Positions 44,521 through 53,828 of a stretch of 64,000 bases of DNA are shown piece after piece. The stretch lies in contig CAKOON010000001.1 of assembly GCA_934098565.1 (NCBI GenBank), positions 248,001 to 312,000 on the forward strand, read 5' to 3'. The position numbers and the translations under genes are program-made. The notes below the pieces were generated by a model. It did no database searches, had not been told where the DNA came from, and worked only from the letters and a program-made list of their open reading frames with translations. The stretch is from an uncultured Bacilli bacterium (lineage in GTDB: Bacteria > Bacillota_I > Bacilli_A > RF39 > UBA660). Numbering within the stretch: position 1 is the first letter of the stretch; every line of letters starts with the position of its first letter.

Positions 44521-44559
44521 TCGATTTTTTTTCTTTTTTACCAAACTTTTTACAAAAAA

Positions 44560-44603
44560 GGCAAAAAAAATAAAATAATTTACTTTTTGCAATTATTTTA
44601 TTT
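44560..44603 (-). terminator. Intrinsic terminator of yvcK
   Basis: A perfect 13-bp stem, AAATAAAATAATT (44568-44580) with AATTATTTTATTT (44591-44603). On the minus strand a T run follows. It overlaps the yvcK stop codon. Confidence 0.85.
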
Positions 44604-45548
44604 ATTATCCATTAAATAAGAAAATATTAAGTAAGCTGTTTTTAAAGAATCATGCCGATAGACACCATCTTCAATTTTAGCTAAGTCACCAGCAATGACT
44701 TTGACATTTTGTTGCTTTAAAGTTTTCTCATCAAGTAAAACGGGGTCTTTCTGTTCCTGGCTGCGATAAGTCTCTTTTAAAGCATTATTGCTAAAATAGT
44801 TGTTAGCAATAACCACGTTAATTTTACCCTTGTTTAAATAATTTTCTAGAGTTTTAACATGCATACTGACAGTATAATTATCCGTTTCTCCCGGTTGAGT
44901 AAATAGATTACATATATAAATTTTATCTGCTTTAGCAGTATTTATAGCACTAACAACATCTTTACTAATTAAATGAGGAGCAATGCTTGTTAAAAGAGAA
45001 CCTGTAGAAAATATGATTAAATCGGCTTCTTTTATGGCTTTAATAACTTTAGGATTTACTTTAATTTCTTTATCATAAGTCACATACCTTATTTTATTGT
45101 GACTTTTAGTTATCTGTTCTTCTCCAATGATTTTTTTTCCATCGGCAGTATAGCCGATTAATTCAGCATTATCCTCTGTTAGAGGTAAAATATTGCCTTT
45201 GATATCAAGAAGCTTCATCATAATTGGAATACTATCATTAAAATTACCCTTAATATCTAATAAAGCACTTAAAAGGAGATTTTTAACCGAATGGTTGCCT
45301 AAAGTTTTGGATTTAGTAAAACGATAATTCAATAATTTTATCAAGTCGTCATTGGCATTAGCCATGGCTAGCATTACTTTAGAGATATCCCCAACAGCGG
45401 GAATGTTAAAGTCTTTGCGAAGGCGACCAGTTGAGGCACCGTTATCGGCAACGGAAACGACCGCTGTTATATCAAGGGGAAAAAGTTTTAATCCTTTTAA
45501 AATTTGCGACAGACCGGAACCACCGCCAAATATTACTATTTTTTTCAT
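44598..45548 (-). CDS. yvcK: YvcK/CofD-like UDP-GlcNAc-binding protein (gluconeogenesis factor)
   Basis: 316 residues, Rossmann-like. Motifs: IVIFGGGSGLSQILKGLK, VVSVADNGASTGRLRKDF, PAVGDISKVMLAMAN, and later LIIFSTGSLLTSIAPHLI and IYICNLFTQPGETDNYTV. In Bacillus and Listeria YvcK binds UDP-GlcNAc and links wall synthesis to growth on gluconeogenic carbon. AAAGGTGATATA precedes the ATG. In Bacillus it lies between yvcJ and whiA, neither of which is here. Confidence 0.93.
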   Translation of the reverse strand: MKKIVIFGGGSGLSQILKGLKLFPLDITAVVSVADNGASTGRLRKDFNIPAVGDISKVMLAMANANDDLIKLLNYRFTKSKTLGNHSVKNLLLSALLDIKGNFNDSIPIMMKLLDIKGNILPLTEDNAELIGYTADGKKIIGEEQITKSHNKIRYVTYDKEIKVNPKVIKAIKEADLIIFSTGSLLTSIAPHLISKDVVSAINTAKADKIYICNLFTQPGETDNYTVSMHVKTLENYLNKGKINVVIANNYFSNNALKETYRSQEQKDPVLLDEKTLKQQNVKVIAGDLAKIEDGVYRHDSLKTAYLIFSYLMDNK

Positions 45549-45593
45549 TATATCACCTTTAAAAATTATATAATGAATTCGTGATAATTACTA

Positions 45594-46568
45594 CTATTTT
45601 TCACTTTCTTCTAACATATTTATGATTGAAATACCATATCCACTCTCAACGTTATCAATACTAACATGGGTTACAGCTCCAATTAATTTATTATTCTGAA
45701 TTATAGGAGAGCCACTCATTCCTTGGACAATTCCACCGGTTTTAGCAATCAAGTCTTTATCATTTATCTCAAAGTAGAAGTTTTTAATTTTATTGTTCTT
45801 TTCAATTCTTAAGATATTAATTTCGTATTCTTTAAATTCGTTGTTTCCTAAAGAGGTATAAATTGTCGCTTTTCCAGGGTTAACGTCTTCAGGTTTAGCA
45901 ATATCGATAAGCTTGCTATGGTCAAATTGACTATTATAGGTTCCAAAAATACCGGCAATGGTGTTTTTTTCAATTGTACCGTAAATATCTTTGCGCACAA
46001 AATTGGTATTTATACTACCTGGATTACCATTGATACTTTTGGTAATACTGGTAATAATACTTTTAAAGATATTACCATCATTGATTTTTACAGCTTCGTT
46101 AGTGTTAGAATCTATAATATAATGTCCTAAAGCCCCATAAGTTTTACTTTCCGGGTCTATGTAAGTGATGGTTCCATTACCAAGCATATTATCTTTAACG
46201 TAAATTCCCGTTTTATAATTATTATTATTCTTTTCTAATTTTAAAGTCGTATTATATTCTTTATTATTGCGGATATAGTTGATAGGAACACTATTATCTT
46301 TAGCGTTTTTATTAATTTGTTCAACTAATTCAGGAATGGTTTTAACCACAATATTATTTACTTTTGTAATGTAATCGCCAACTAAAAGACGACTAGAATT
46401 ATATTCTCCATTAATTTTATAGAAGCCAACTACTAAAATGCCGTCCATGTTAAGACGAATGCCTACGTTTTGACCACCAAGAATAACCCGACTAGAATAT
46501 GCCCAAACGTTTATGGGAAAACTAGTTAAGGTTAAACCGATTAATAATCTTTTAAATATTTTTTTCAT
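45594..46568 (-). CDS. spoIVB: SpoIVB-like PDZ serine peptidase (S55)
   Basis: 324 residues: N-terminal export helix (about 5-23), PDZ domain about 30-100 (VGDYITKVNNIVVKTIPELVEQIN), then the S55 peptidase domain with YGALGHYIID (catalytic His near 148), and the Ser motif GGIVQGMSGSPIIQNNKLIGAVTHV near 282. In spore formers SpoIVB is secreted by the forespore to trigger SpoIVFB-mediated pro-sigma-K processing. Start ATG 46568 with GGTGA upstream; ATG 46580 is an alternative. Together with SpoVB- and SpoIIM-like genes it hints at spore ancestry, but does not show that this organism sporulates. Confidence 0.88.
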   Translation of the reverse strand: MKKIFKRLLIGLTLTSFPINVWAYSSRVILGGQNVGIRLNMDGILVVGFYKINGEYNSSRLLVGDYITKVNNIVVKTIPELVEQINKNAKDNSVPINYIRNNKEYNTTLKLEKNNNNYKTGIYVKDNMLGNGTITYIDPESKTYGALGHYIIDSNTNEAVKINDGNIFKSIITSITKSINGNPGSINTNFVRKDIYGTIEKNTIAGIFGTYNSQFDHSKLIDIAKPEDVNPGKATIYTSLGNNEFKEYEINILRIEKNNKIKNFYFEINDKDLIAKTGGIVQGMSGSPIIQNNKLIGAVTHVSIDNVESGYGISIINMLEESEK

Positions 46569-46626
46569 AAACTTCACCATTTATAGTATGATGAAGACTT
46601 ACTTTTTTATAGTGACAATTTATACC

Positions 46627-46654
46627 AAAAAAAATGAGTATTCTTACTCATTTT
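46627..46654 (-). terminator. Intrinsic terminator overlapping the xseB stop
   Basis: AAAATGAGTA (46631-46640) pairs with TACTCATTTT (46645-46654) around a four-base loop; on the minus strand eight T follow. Confidence 0.9.
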
Positions 46655-46871
46655 CAATTTTAAAATCTTCTAAAGAATTGTTATCGGTTAAAATCTTATT
46701 AATGCTTTCTTTGGCATTGTTTAATTTTTCACCGCAACTTTTAGCCAACTGCATAGCTTCGTTGTATTTTGCTATGGCGCTGTCTAAATCAACATTGCCC
46801 ATTTCCAATTCTTTTACGATACTTTCTAGTTTTTGTAAATTTTCTTCAAAAGTTTTCTCATTCTTGGCCAT
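46644..46871 (-). CDS. xseB: Exodeoxyribonuclease VII small subunit
   Basis: 75 residues with the family text KTFEENLQKLESIVKELEMG and DLDSAIAKYNEAMQLAKSC. It forms helical bundles that join the large subunit XseA to degrade single-stranded DNA. It starts inside the end of xseA (14-base overlap), with the operon order nusB-xseA-xseB as in Bacillus. Confidence 0.95.
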   Translation of the reverse strand: MAKNEKTFEENLQKLESIVKELEMGNVDLDSAIAKYNEAMQLAKSCGEKLNNAKESINKILTDNNSLEDFKIENE

Positions 46872-48138
46872 TTTTGCCCTCCTTACTTATCACTTTTGTT
46901 GCAATTACCCCATCTTTTAATGTGACTGTTAATAAATCACCTATGTTTATCGAGTCAATATTTGTAATTACCATATCTTCTCGTTTGACAATACTATAAC
47001 CACTTTCCAAAAGCCGCATTGGATTTAAAACCGTTATAGTTTTTAAAAGAATATTAAATTTGTATTCTTTTTGATTTAAGATTTTACTAGGTTCTCTAAA
47101 AAGAACATTATCAATTATTTTTTTATATTTTAGTGTATCCTCTTTAATTTTATTATTAATATATAAATTTAAACGGTCTAAGAGATTATCTAATCTTTGT
47201 TCTTTTATTTCGTAGATACTCAAAGGATTTTTTAAAATTTGCTTGTTTTCTAATGTTTTAACTTGATTTTCTTTAACAATTATGATGTTTTCAACTGCTT
47301 TGGTACTTCGAATTTTAAGCTGATTAAGATAATTATTTAAGTCGGTTATATTAGGTACGGCCATTTCAGCCGCTCCAGTTGGCGTTGGAGCTCGTAAATC
47401 AGCAACAAAATCAGCTATAGTAAAATCAATTTCATGGCCAACAGCGCTTATGACAGGAATTTTTGAGTTATAAATTGCTCTAGCAACGGTTTCTTCATTA
47501 AAACACCATAAATCTTCGATGGACCCACCGCCCCGGCCACATATGATAACATCTAAGTCATATTCTTGGGCTTTTTTTAGCTGGTTAACCACCGATTCTT
47601 TGGCACCACTGCCTTGAACTAAAGCTGGAAAAAGAATAGTTTTAGCAATTGGATATCTTCTTTTAATGGTACTAATTATATCCCTAATTGCGGCCCCGGT
47701 TGGTGCTGTAATAATACCAATAGTTTGAGGAAATTTTGGGATAACTCGCTTATGTGACTGGTCAAACAAACCTTCAGCTGCGAGTTTTTTCTTTAATTTT
47801 TCATATTCTAGGTATAGATTACCGATACCATCAACGCTCATATCAGTTACATAAATTTGATAAGAACCGGTAGCTTCATAAACCCCGATGCGACCAGTAG
47901 CGAAAACTTTCATCCCATCTTCTGGCTCAAAATTAACTTTCGAAGCATTAAAATTAAACATGACGGCAGCAATTCTGGAGTTCTCATCTTTTAAGGTAAA
48001 GTAAAAGTGACCTCTTGTATGATGCTTAAAATTAGATATTTCTCCTTTTAAATGGACTTCATTTAAATTGCCATCAACATCAAATTTGGCCTTAATATAT
48101 CGATTAAGGTCAGAAATAGTTATATAATTAATATCCAT
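46858..48138 (-). CDS. xseA: Exodeoxyribonuclease VII large subunit
   Basis: 426 residues: N-terminal OB fold (LKGEISNFKHHTRGHFYFTLKDENSRIAAVMF at about 28-60) and catalytic region with GIITAPTGAAIRDIISTIKRR, VIICGRGGGSIEDLWCFNEE, and AVGHEIDFTIADFVADLRAPTPTGAAE. These are the conserved XseA motifs, including the GRGGG and GHE(I/T)D segments. It starts 2 bases after the nusB stop. Confidence 0.97.
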   Translation of the reverse strand: MDINYITISDLNRYIKAKFDVDGNLNEVHLKGEISNFKHHTRGHFYFTLKDENSRIAAVMFNFNASKVNFEPEDGMKVFATGRIGVYEATGSYQIYVTDMSVDGIGNLYLEYEKLKKKLAAEGLFDQSHKRVIPKFPQTIGIITAPTGAAIRDIISTIKRRYPIAKTILFPALVQGSGAKESVVNQLKKAQEYDLDVIICGRGGGSIEDLWCFNEETVARAIYNSKIPVISAVGHEIDFTIADFVADLRAPTPTGAAEMAVPNITDLNNYLNQLKIRSTKAVENIIIVKENQVKTLENKQILKNPLSIYEIKEQRLDNLLDRLNLYINNKIKEDTLKYKKIIDNVLFREPSKILNQKEYKFNILLKTITVLNPMRLLESGYSIVKREDMVITNIDSINIGDLLTVTLKDGVIATKVISKEGKNGQE

Positions 48139-48140
48139 AA

Positions 48141-48533
48141 CTACTCTTTTATCATTTTGTCCAAAACGGCATTAATAATTTTGCGAACAGAATCATCAGA
48201 ATACTTTTTAGCCAATTCAACAGCTTCATTAATAGCAACAATATGAGGAGTATCTGTATATTTCAATTCATAAATAGCCATTTTTAAGACAGCAGCCCCT
48301 GTTTTATCAATACGATTAATATCCCAATCTTTTAAATATTTATTAGCAATTTTAATTATTTCATCTTCGTAAGTGATAACACCATAAACAGTATCTCTTA
48401 CAAATTCATTATCAATTTCTAAGTTATCGCTGATAATTTCTTCAACGTTAAAATCAATATTTTGAGTTCTATTAATATCAATTTGATATAAAATCACCAT
48501 TATTTTTTCTCTTAATTCACTTCTTGACTTCAT
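48141..48533 (-). CDS. nusB: Transcription antitermination protein NusB
   Basis: 130 residues, all-helical. Family text: [38 protein letters not shown], and [27 protein letters not shown]. With NusE (S10) it binds boxA RNA to keep rRNA transcription going. AAGGAGA precedes ATG 48533. First gene of nusB-xseA-xseB. Confidence 0.96.
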   Translation of the reverse strand: MKSRSELREKIMVILYQIDINRTQNIDFNVEEIISDNLEIDNEFVRDTVYGVITYEDEIIKIANKYLKDWDINRIDKTGAAVLKMAIYELKYTDTPHIVAINEAVELAKKYSDDSVRKIINAVLDKMIKE

Positions 48534-48561
48534 ATTTTCTCCTTTTCAAAAGTAAATCATA

Positions 48562-51129
48562 CTATGATTTTTTATTTACCAAGTCTTTTAATTTATATAA
48601 TTCATTTAAGGCATCAATTGGTCGCAAATTATCTAAATTTAATTGCAATACTTCATTTCTAACTTCATTATTTTCTTCGTATTTTGCTGGTTCTTCACTA
48701 ATTTTACTTGCTTCATCGAAATCAAAAAGGCTTACTTGTCTTATATTAGCTTTATTGTCTGTTGTCTCATACTCTTTTAAGATTTCCGAAGCTCTTTTTA
48801 ATAAATCTTCTGGCATATTAGCTAGACGGGCTACATGAATTCCGTAAGATTTATCAGCAGGACCATTACTTAATTTGTGCAAAAATGTTACAGTACCATT
48901 TTCTTCATGGGCTTCAACATGAACATTTTTGATTGTTTTTATCTCATTAGCTAGGCTAGTAAGCTCATGATAATGAGTAGAAAATAAAGTTTTACATTTA
49001 ATATTCTTATTTATATACTCTAATATAGCTTGAGCCAAGCTCATACCATCATAGGTAGCGGTACCACGGCCTAATTCATCAAATAAAACTAAAGATTTGT
49101 CAGTTGCATTTTTGATGGCATTGCAAGCTTCTTTCATCTCAACCATAAAAGTTGATTCACCACTAACAAGATCATCAGAAGCTCCAATCCTTGTAAATAT
49201 TTTATCAACAATTGGTAAGATAGCCTTTTTAGCTGGTACAAAGGACCCTGTTTGAGCCATAATCACAATAATCGCTAGTTGCCGCATAAAAGTCGATTTA
49301 CCACTCATATTTGGCCCAGTTATTAATAAAGTATTAATATTATCCGGCATCATGCAGTCGTTAGGAACATACAAGCCGTTACTAACAGCCTCTACTACAG
49401 GGTGTCTTCCATCTTTAATTTTTATTTCGTTATTAGTAGTTAATGTTGGTCTAATTAAGTTATATTCTTCGGCACAGACAGCAAGCGATATCAAAGCATC
49501 AATCTCACTTAAAATTTCAGCATCTTTTTTCAAGCTAAAGATATGCTTTTTAACTAGTTCCTTAACTTCATTAAACAACTTATATTCTAAATCAATTATA
49601 CGCTCTTCAGCATTTAATATCAAAGCTTCTTTTTCTTTTAAAGCTGGAGATATAAAACGCTCACAGTTAGTTAAAGTCTGTCTTCTTTCCCAGCCAAAAT
49701 CTTCCATAACCATTTTACTCTGACCTTTAGAAACTTCTATATAATAGCCAAATATCTTATTATAACCGACTTTAAGATTTTTAATTCCGGTTTCATCTTT
49801 CAGCTTTTCTTCAAAAGATGCGATAAATTCTTTGCCACCGGTTCGAATGCTTCTTAATTCATCCAGTTCACTGTTATATCCAGTTTTAATTAGAGAGCCC
49901 TCTCTAACTGTAATTGGTGGATTTTCAAATATAGCCTGTTCTAATAATTCATAAACTTCAGTATTAGGGTCCAATTCATAATCGAAACCTAATTTTTTAA
50001 TATCGCCAATTATATTGGGAAGAATTTCTAAACTCTTTTTTATTTGCAATAAATCTCTGGCATTTAGGTTTCCTGATATTAATTTACCACAAAGTCTTTG
50101 CAAGTCATATACTTGATATAAATACTCTCTTAACTCGTCTTTAATAATAAACTCCGTATTTATTTTTTCAATAGCATCATAGCGTTTATTTAATTCATTA
50201 ATATCTTTTAATGGGTGCAATAACCAAGACTTTAACTTTCTAGAACCCATCGCCGTTTTGCATTTATCAAGAAGCCATAATAAACTATAAGTACGCTCCT
50301 TTAGTCTTAAAGTCTCAAAAATTTCTAAATTTCTAACGGTATGAATATCCATATTTAAATATTTATCTTTATCAATAATTGTGACTTCTCTAATGTTAGA
50401 AACATCTTTCATATTAGTAATAACTAGATAATAAAATAAGTGTTTAATACCGGTTGCAAACTTATCATCAAGTTCTTTATATAGATAAGAATAATCTTCT
50501 TCTAAATAGTTATCACTATAAGTTATTTCAATACCATAGTTGTTTTTTAAAATTTGAATTAGAGATAAGTTACTATTATCGGTTAATATAATCTCTTTAA
50601 TTCCTAAATTAACTAGTTCATTTAGAAGAGAGTCATTATCATGCTTGACTATGGAAGCCATGCATTCGCCAGTAGAAATATCAGCATAAGTTAAAACATA
50701 CGAATTACCATAGTCTAAAACGCTAGCAATATAATTATTATCCTTTGGTGGCATCATTTCATAATCAGTTAATGTCCCTTTACTTATTACTTGAATAACT
50801 CCTCTTTTTACCATGCCTTTGGTAGTTTTAGGATCTTCTAATTGTTCACAAATTGCAACTTTGTAGCCCTTATCAATCAATTTTTCAATATAAGGCTTTA
50901 CAGAATGAAAAGGTACACCACACATGGGTATACGTTCACTCAATCCAGCATTTTTTCCTGTTAAAGTGAGTTCTAATTCTCTAGCAGCCGTCTCACCATC
51001 TTCAAAAAACAACTCATAAAAATCACCTATACGATAAAATAAAAGTTCATTTAAATGCTTATTTTTAATGTCCAAATATTGTTTCATCATTGGGCTCAAA
51101 TCTTCATACTTTACTTCATTTCTCTTCAT
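48562..51129 (-). CDS. mutS: DNA mismatch repair protein MutS
   Basis: 855 residues. The mismatch-recognition motif has FYRIGDFYELF (the Phe-x-Glu type: F-Y-E) near residue 30. The ATPase has Walker A ITGPNMSGKSTFMRQLA near 605, SGESTFMVEM, LVLFDELGRGTATYDG and FSTHYHELT, and the C-terminal clamp region is complete. The start is taken as ATG 51129 because the promoter -10 box (51148-51153) is directly next to an earlier ATG (51147), which would be untranscribed; GTGATG lies six bases before 51129. mutL is not adjacent. MutS is lacking in most Mollicutes, which argues against a classical mycoplasma. Confidence 0.97.
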   Translation of the reverse strand: MKRNEVKYEDLSPMMKQYLDIKNKHLNELLFYRIGDFYELFFEDGETAARELELTLTGKNAGLSERIPMCGVPFHSVKPYIEKLIDKGYKVAICEQLEDPKTTKGMVKRGVIQVISKGTLTDYEMMPPKDNNYIASVLDYGNSYVLTYADISTGECMASIVKHDNDSLLNELVNLGIKEIILTDNSNLSLIQILKNNYGIEITYSDNYLEEDYSYLYKELDDKFATGIKHLFYYLVITNMKDVSNIREVTIIDKDKYLNMDIHTVRNLEIFETLRLKERTYSLLWLLDKCKTAMGSRKLKSWLLHPLKDINELNKRYDAIEKINTEFIIKDELREYLYQVYDLQRLCGKLISGNLNARDLLQIKKSLEILPNIIGDIKKLGFDYELDPNTEVYELLEQAIFENPPITVREGSLIKTGYNSELDELRSIRTGGKEFIASFEEKLKDETGIKNLKVGYNKIFGYYIEVSKGQSKMVMEDFGWERRQTLTNCERFISPALKEKEALILNAEERIIDLEYKLFNEVKELVKKHIFSLKKDAEILSEIDALISLAVCAEEYNLIRPTLTTNNEIKIKDGRHPVVEAVSNGLYVPNDCMMPDNINTLLITGPNMSGKSTFMRQLAIIVIMAQTGSFVPAKKAILPIVDKIFTRIGASDDLVSGESTFMVEMKEACNAIKNATDKSLVLFDELGRGTATYDGMSLAQAILEYINKNIKCKTLFSTHYHELTSLANEIKTIKNVHVEAHEENGTVTFLHKLSNGPADKSYGIHVARLANMPEDLLKRASEILKEYETTDNKANIRQVSLFDFDEASKISEEPAKYEENNEVRNEVLQLNLDNLRPIDALNELYKLKDLVNKKS

Positions 51130-51147
51130 TTGTACATCACGAAACAT

Positions 51148-51176
51148 ATTGTATCAAATTTATTATTTAAAGTCCA
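51148..51176 (-). promoter_or_regulatory. mutS promoter TGGACT-17-TACAAT
   Basis: Minus strand: -35 TGGACT (51171-51176) and -10 TACAAT (51148-51153), with a 17-base spacer. It decides between the two possible mutS starts. Confidence 0.65.
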
Positions 51177-51239
51177 TGTTATATGGAATTTTTTAGGAAA
51201 AAGATTTGCAACTAAATTTAAAACTATTATTAATATTAA

Positions 51240-51887
51240 TTAGTTAATATCACTCTTTTTTATTAGGTAAATACTATTTTTTTTATAAAAGGCATAGAAT
51301 ATGTCGGCAGCTTGGACATTCCTTTTAGCAAGCTTCTTCAATAGCCAATTTTTATTCTTTTTGATATTTATTAAAGTGTCATCTTGAATGATACCATCAA
51401 TTATTAAAGCCATAGGATAAGATGATTTTAATTTTAAAGGATTATATGGAAATATAGATAGTTTTCCATTAGTTTCCAATAAAGCATACTCTATTTCTTC
51501 AATATTTTTAATACTATTTTGACGTAGTTGAAACAGTAAATCGTCAATTGAATATCTTGCTTTGACCATTTCTTTGTAATTAATCTTTCCTTCTTCAATA
51601 ATCATTGCGGGTTTCCCGTCGAGAAAGTTTCTTAAAAATTTAGATTTAATTGAGAAGAAGGCTAAAATAATCTCTAAAAGTACCAAAATAGCAATTGGTA
51701 TAACCGTGTTTAAAATAGTATCGTTAAAGTTTTCAATAGATATCGCTACTAATTCTGCTATTAAGATAGAAACGATTAAATCTGTAGTTCCCAATTGGCC
51801 AATCTCTCTTTTGCCCATAATACGATAAGAAATCAAAATAAAAAAATAGAAAAAAATAGTTTTTAGAGTAATAACTACTAAATCCAT
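51240..51887 (-). CDS. DUF421 (YetF-like) membrane protein
   Basis: 215 residues: three N-terminal membrane helices (about 5-80) then the DUF421 cytoplasmic domain with FLDGKPAMIIEEGKINYKEMVKARYSIDDLLFQLR and EEIEYALLETNGKLSIFPY. These are the typical motifs of the YetF/YkjA group, whose function is poorly known; some act in spore or stress physiology. AGGTGAT lies four bases before ATG 51887. It faces away from the TIGR04086 gene. Confidence 0.92.
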   Translation of the reverse strand: MDLVVITLKTIFFYFFILISYRIMGKREIGQLGTTDLIVSILIAELVAISIENFNDTILNTVIPIAILVLLEIILAFFSIKSKFLRNFLDGKPAMIIEEGKINYKEMVKARYSIDDLLFQLRQNSIKNIEEIEYALLETNGKLSIFPYNPLKLKSSYPMALIIDGIIQDDTLINIKKNKNWLLKKLAKRNVQAADIFYAFYKKNSIYLIKKSDIN

Positions 51888-51954
51888 AAAATCACCTATT
51901 ACTATTATGAGTAATTTAATTCTTTTTTAAACATATATTTTAATGGGTGATATC

Positions 51955-52329
51955 ATGAATAAACTATTTTTCTATTTTAAAAGTATCTTATTTTTACTAT
52001 TATATTTAATTATAGTAAGTACGATAAATACAATTTTCTATTTATATACAAATATGTCTTATAGCTTAAACTGCTTAATTTTGTTTGTCTTTACCACGCT
52101 TGGCTTCTTTATTGTCAATTTCATTAATGGTCAAAAGGCCACCAATAAAGGCTATTTAGAAGGCTTGAAACTAGGAAGTGTTGCCATCGGTATATTTTTC
52201 CTTATCAGTTTATTTGGCAAGGAATTTTTAAGTTTTAGTAAAATAATTTATTACCTTGTTTTAATTTTAACTTCAACAATTTCTGCGGCCATTGGAATTA
52301 ACTTCAAGAAAAATACTAATTCAAAATAA
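51955..52329 (+). CDS. TIGR04086-family (YrzE-like) membrane protein
   Basis: 124 residues, four membrane helices. The start ATG 51955 has GGGTGAT three bases upstream. The pattern of an N-terminal hydrophobic pair, a short NGQKATNKGYLEGLKLG loop and a C-terminal pair ending SAAIGINFKKN agrees with TIGR04086 (Bacillus YrzE), found near tgt and spoVB. Here tgt is the neighbour but one, which supports the call. The function is unknown. Its last 14 bases overlap the convergent gene at 52316. Confidence 0.7.
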   Translation: MNKLFFYFKSILFLLLYLIIVSTINTIFYLYTNMSYSLNCLILFVFTTLGFFIVNFINGQKATNKGYLEGLKLGSVAIGIFFLISLFGKEFLSFSKIIYYLVLILTSTISAAIGINFKKNTNSK

Positions 52330-52624
52330 TAAATTCTTTGGTTTCTAAATTTACATAAGATGAAGTATTAATTGGCTCATTAGTATCAGGATTGATAACA
52401 TTAATTAAATATTCATTATCAATTAAATAAGAAATAGTAACAGTTTTATTAGTACACTTACCATCAAGATAACATTGATTGGCTTTTTCAACGACTTTTT
52501 TGTTCAAAACTAACCACATTTTAGCTTGGTGTTCTTCTTTAACTACATTATACGATTTATAACCTAAGATACTTAGCATTAAAATGATAAGAAGATAAGG
52601 AATTATTTTACTTAGTTTGACCAT
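52316..52624 (-). CDS. Small membrane-anchored protein of unknown function downstream of tgt
   Basis: 102 residues: one N-terminal helix (about 8-24, [17 protein letters not shown]) and an outer domain with two Cys close together ([11 protein letters not shown]), possibly a disulfide loop. It begins inside the end of tgt (17-base overlap), so translation is coupled. Bacillus has yajC in this place, but this product lacks the YajC pattern. I do not recognise a family. Confidence 0.6.
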   Translation of the reverse strand: MVKLSKIIPYLLIILMLSILGYKSYNVVKEEHQAKMWLVLNKKVVEKANQCYLDGKCTNKTVTISYLIDNEYLINVINPDTNEPINTSSYVNLETKEFIILN

Positions 52625-53726
52625 AATAATTTTTAATAAATTCCTCTCTATATGCTAATAGATTATCATTCTTGATGGCATTTCGCAGTTCTTCGGTTAA
52701 ATTAATTAAGTAATGAATATTATGAATTGATAAAAGACGAGCCCCAAAAGTTTCTTCACAATTAATTAAGTGTTTAATATAAGCTTTGGTGTAATTTTGA
52801 CAAGCGTAGCAAGTGCAATCTTTTTCAATTGGGGTAAAATCTTCTTTATATTTAGCGTTTTTAATGTTAATTTTACCATATCTTGTTAAAGCATGACCAT
52901 GGCGAGCTAATCTCGTAGGAGAAACGCAGTCGAAGATATCTATCCCGTTGCAGACATTCTCAACAATATCAATTGGATCCCCGACGCCCATTAAATAACG
53001 TACTTTGTCTTCTGGCAAATATTTAGTCGCATATCTAACCATTTTATATTGAGTTGGTTTGTCTTCGCCAACACTAGTACCACCAATAGAGTAGCCATCA
53101 AAATCTATTTTTACGAGTTCTTCGACACAATGCTTACGTAAATCTTCGTATTCGCCGCCTTGAACAATTCCAAAAAGACTTTGACGAGGGTTATTAAAAA
53201 CATCTTTACCACGTCTTGCCCAGCGAATGGTTCTTTCAACTGAATTTTTACAATATTCATAAGTGGCTGGATAGCCTATACATTCATCAAAGCTCATAGC
53301 GATATCGCTATCAAGTTTATTTTGAATTTGAATTGATTTTTCTGGCGTTAAAAGTAAAGCGTCCCCATTATATTGATTTTTAAATTTTACTCCTTCTTCG
53401 GTAATATCTTTTCTTTTAGCTAAGGAAAAGACTTGGAAACCACCAGAGTCGGTTAATATAGGACCGTTCCAGTTCATAAATTTATGTAAGCCTCCAGCTT
53501 TATAAATGATATCTTCACCTGGTCTTAACCACAAATGATAAGTATTAGCTAAAATAATTCCGGCATGATTAGCTTTTAATTCTTCAGGGGATAAAGTTTT
53601 AACCGTCGCTTGAGTACCAACTGGCATAAACATAGGAGTTTCATAAGTTCCATAGTTGGTATGAATAAGTCCTAGTCTAGCTTGAGTATCTTTATCTTTT
53701 TTTAATAATTCATATTTTATTTTCAT
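52608..53726 (-). CDS. tgt: tRNA-guanine transglycosylase (queuine/preQ1)
   Basis: Exchanges G34 for preQ1 in GUN-anticodon tRNAs. 372 residues: [46 protein letters not shown] (Asp general acid), [60 protein letters not shown] (Asp nucleophile), and the zinc site [17 protein letters not shown]. Works just before QueA (18547). A DNA hairpin for regulation was not seen upstream. Confidence 0.97.
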   Translation of the reverse strand: MKIKYELLKKDKDTQARLGLIHTNYGTYETPMFMPVGTQATVKTLSPEELKANHAGIILANTYHLWLRPGEDIIYKAGGLHKFMNWNGPILTDSGGFQVFSLAKRKDITEEGVKFKNQYNGDALLLTPEKSIQIQNKLDSDIAMSFDECIGYPATYEYCKNSVERTIRWARRGKDVFNNPRQSLFGIVQGGEYEDLRKHCVEELVKIDFDGYSIGGTSVGEDKPTQYKMVRYATKYLPEDKVRYLMGVGDPIDIVENVCNGIDIFDCVSPTRLARHGHALTRYGKINIKNAKYKEDFTPIEKDCTCYACQNYTKAYIKHLINCEETFGARLLSIHNIHYLINLTEELRNAIKNDNLLAYREEFIKNYYGQTK

Positions 53727-53790
53727 AGGTCTACCTCGCTTAAAAAATTATATCAAAGATTATACATATAATCTAGTAAAATCGTTTAGT

Positions 53791-53828
53791 TCAAAAAGAA
53801 AACAATTAGTCTTTAAAGTACTAATTGT
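53791..53828 (-). terminator. Intrinsic terminator
   Basis: ACAATTAGT (53802-53810) pairs with ACTAATTGT (53820-53828); on the minus strand TTTTCTTTTT follows. It contains the stop of the unknown gene at 53813. Confidence 0.8.
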
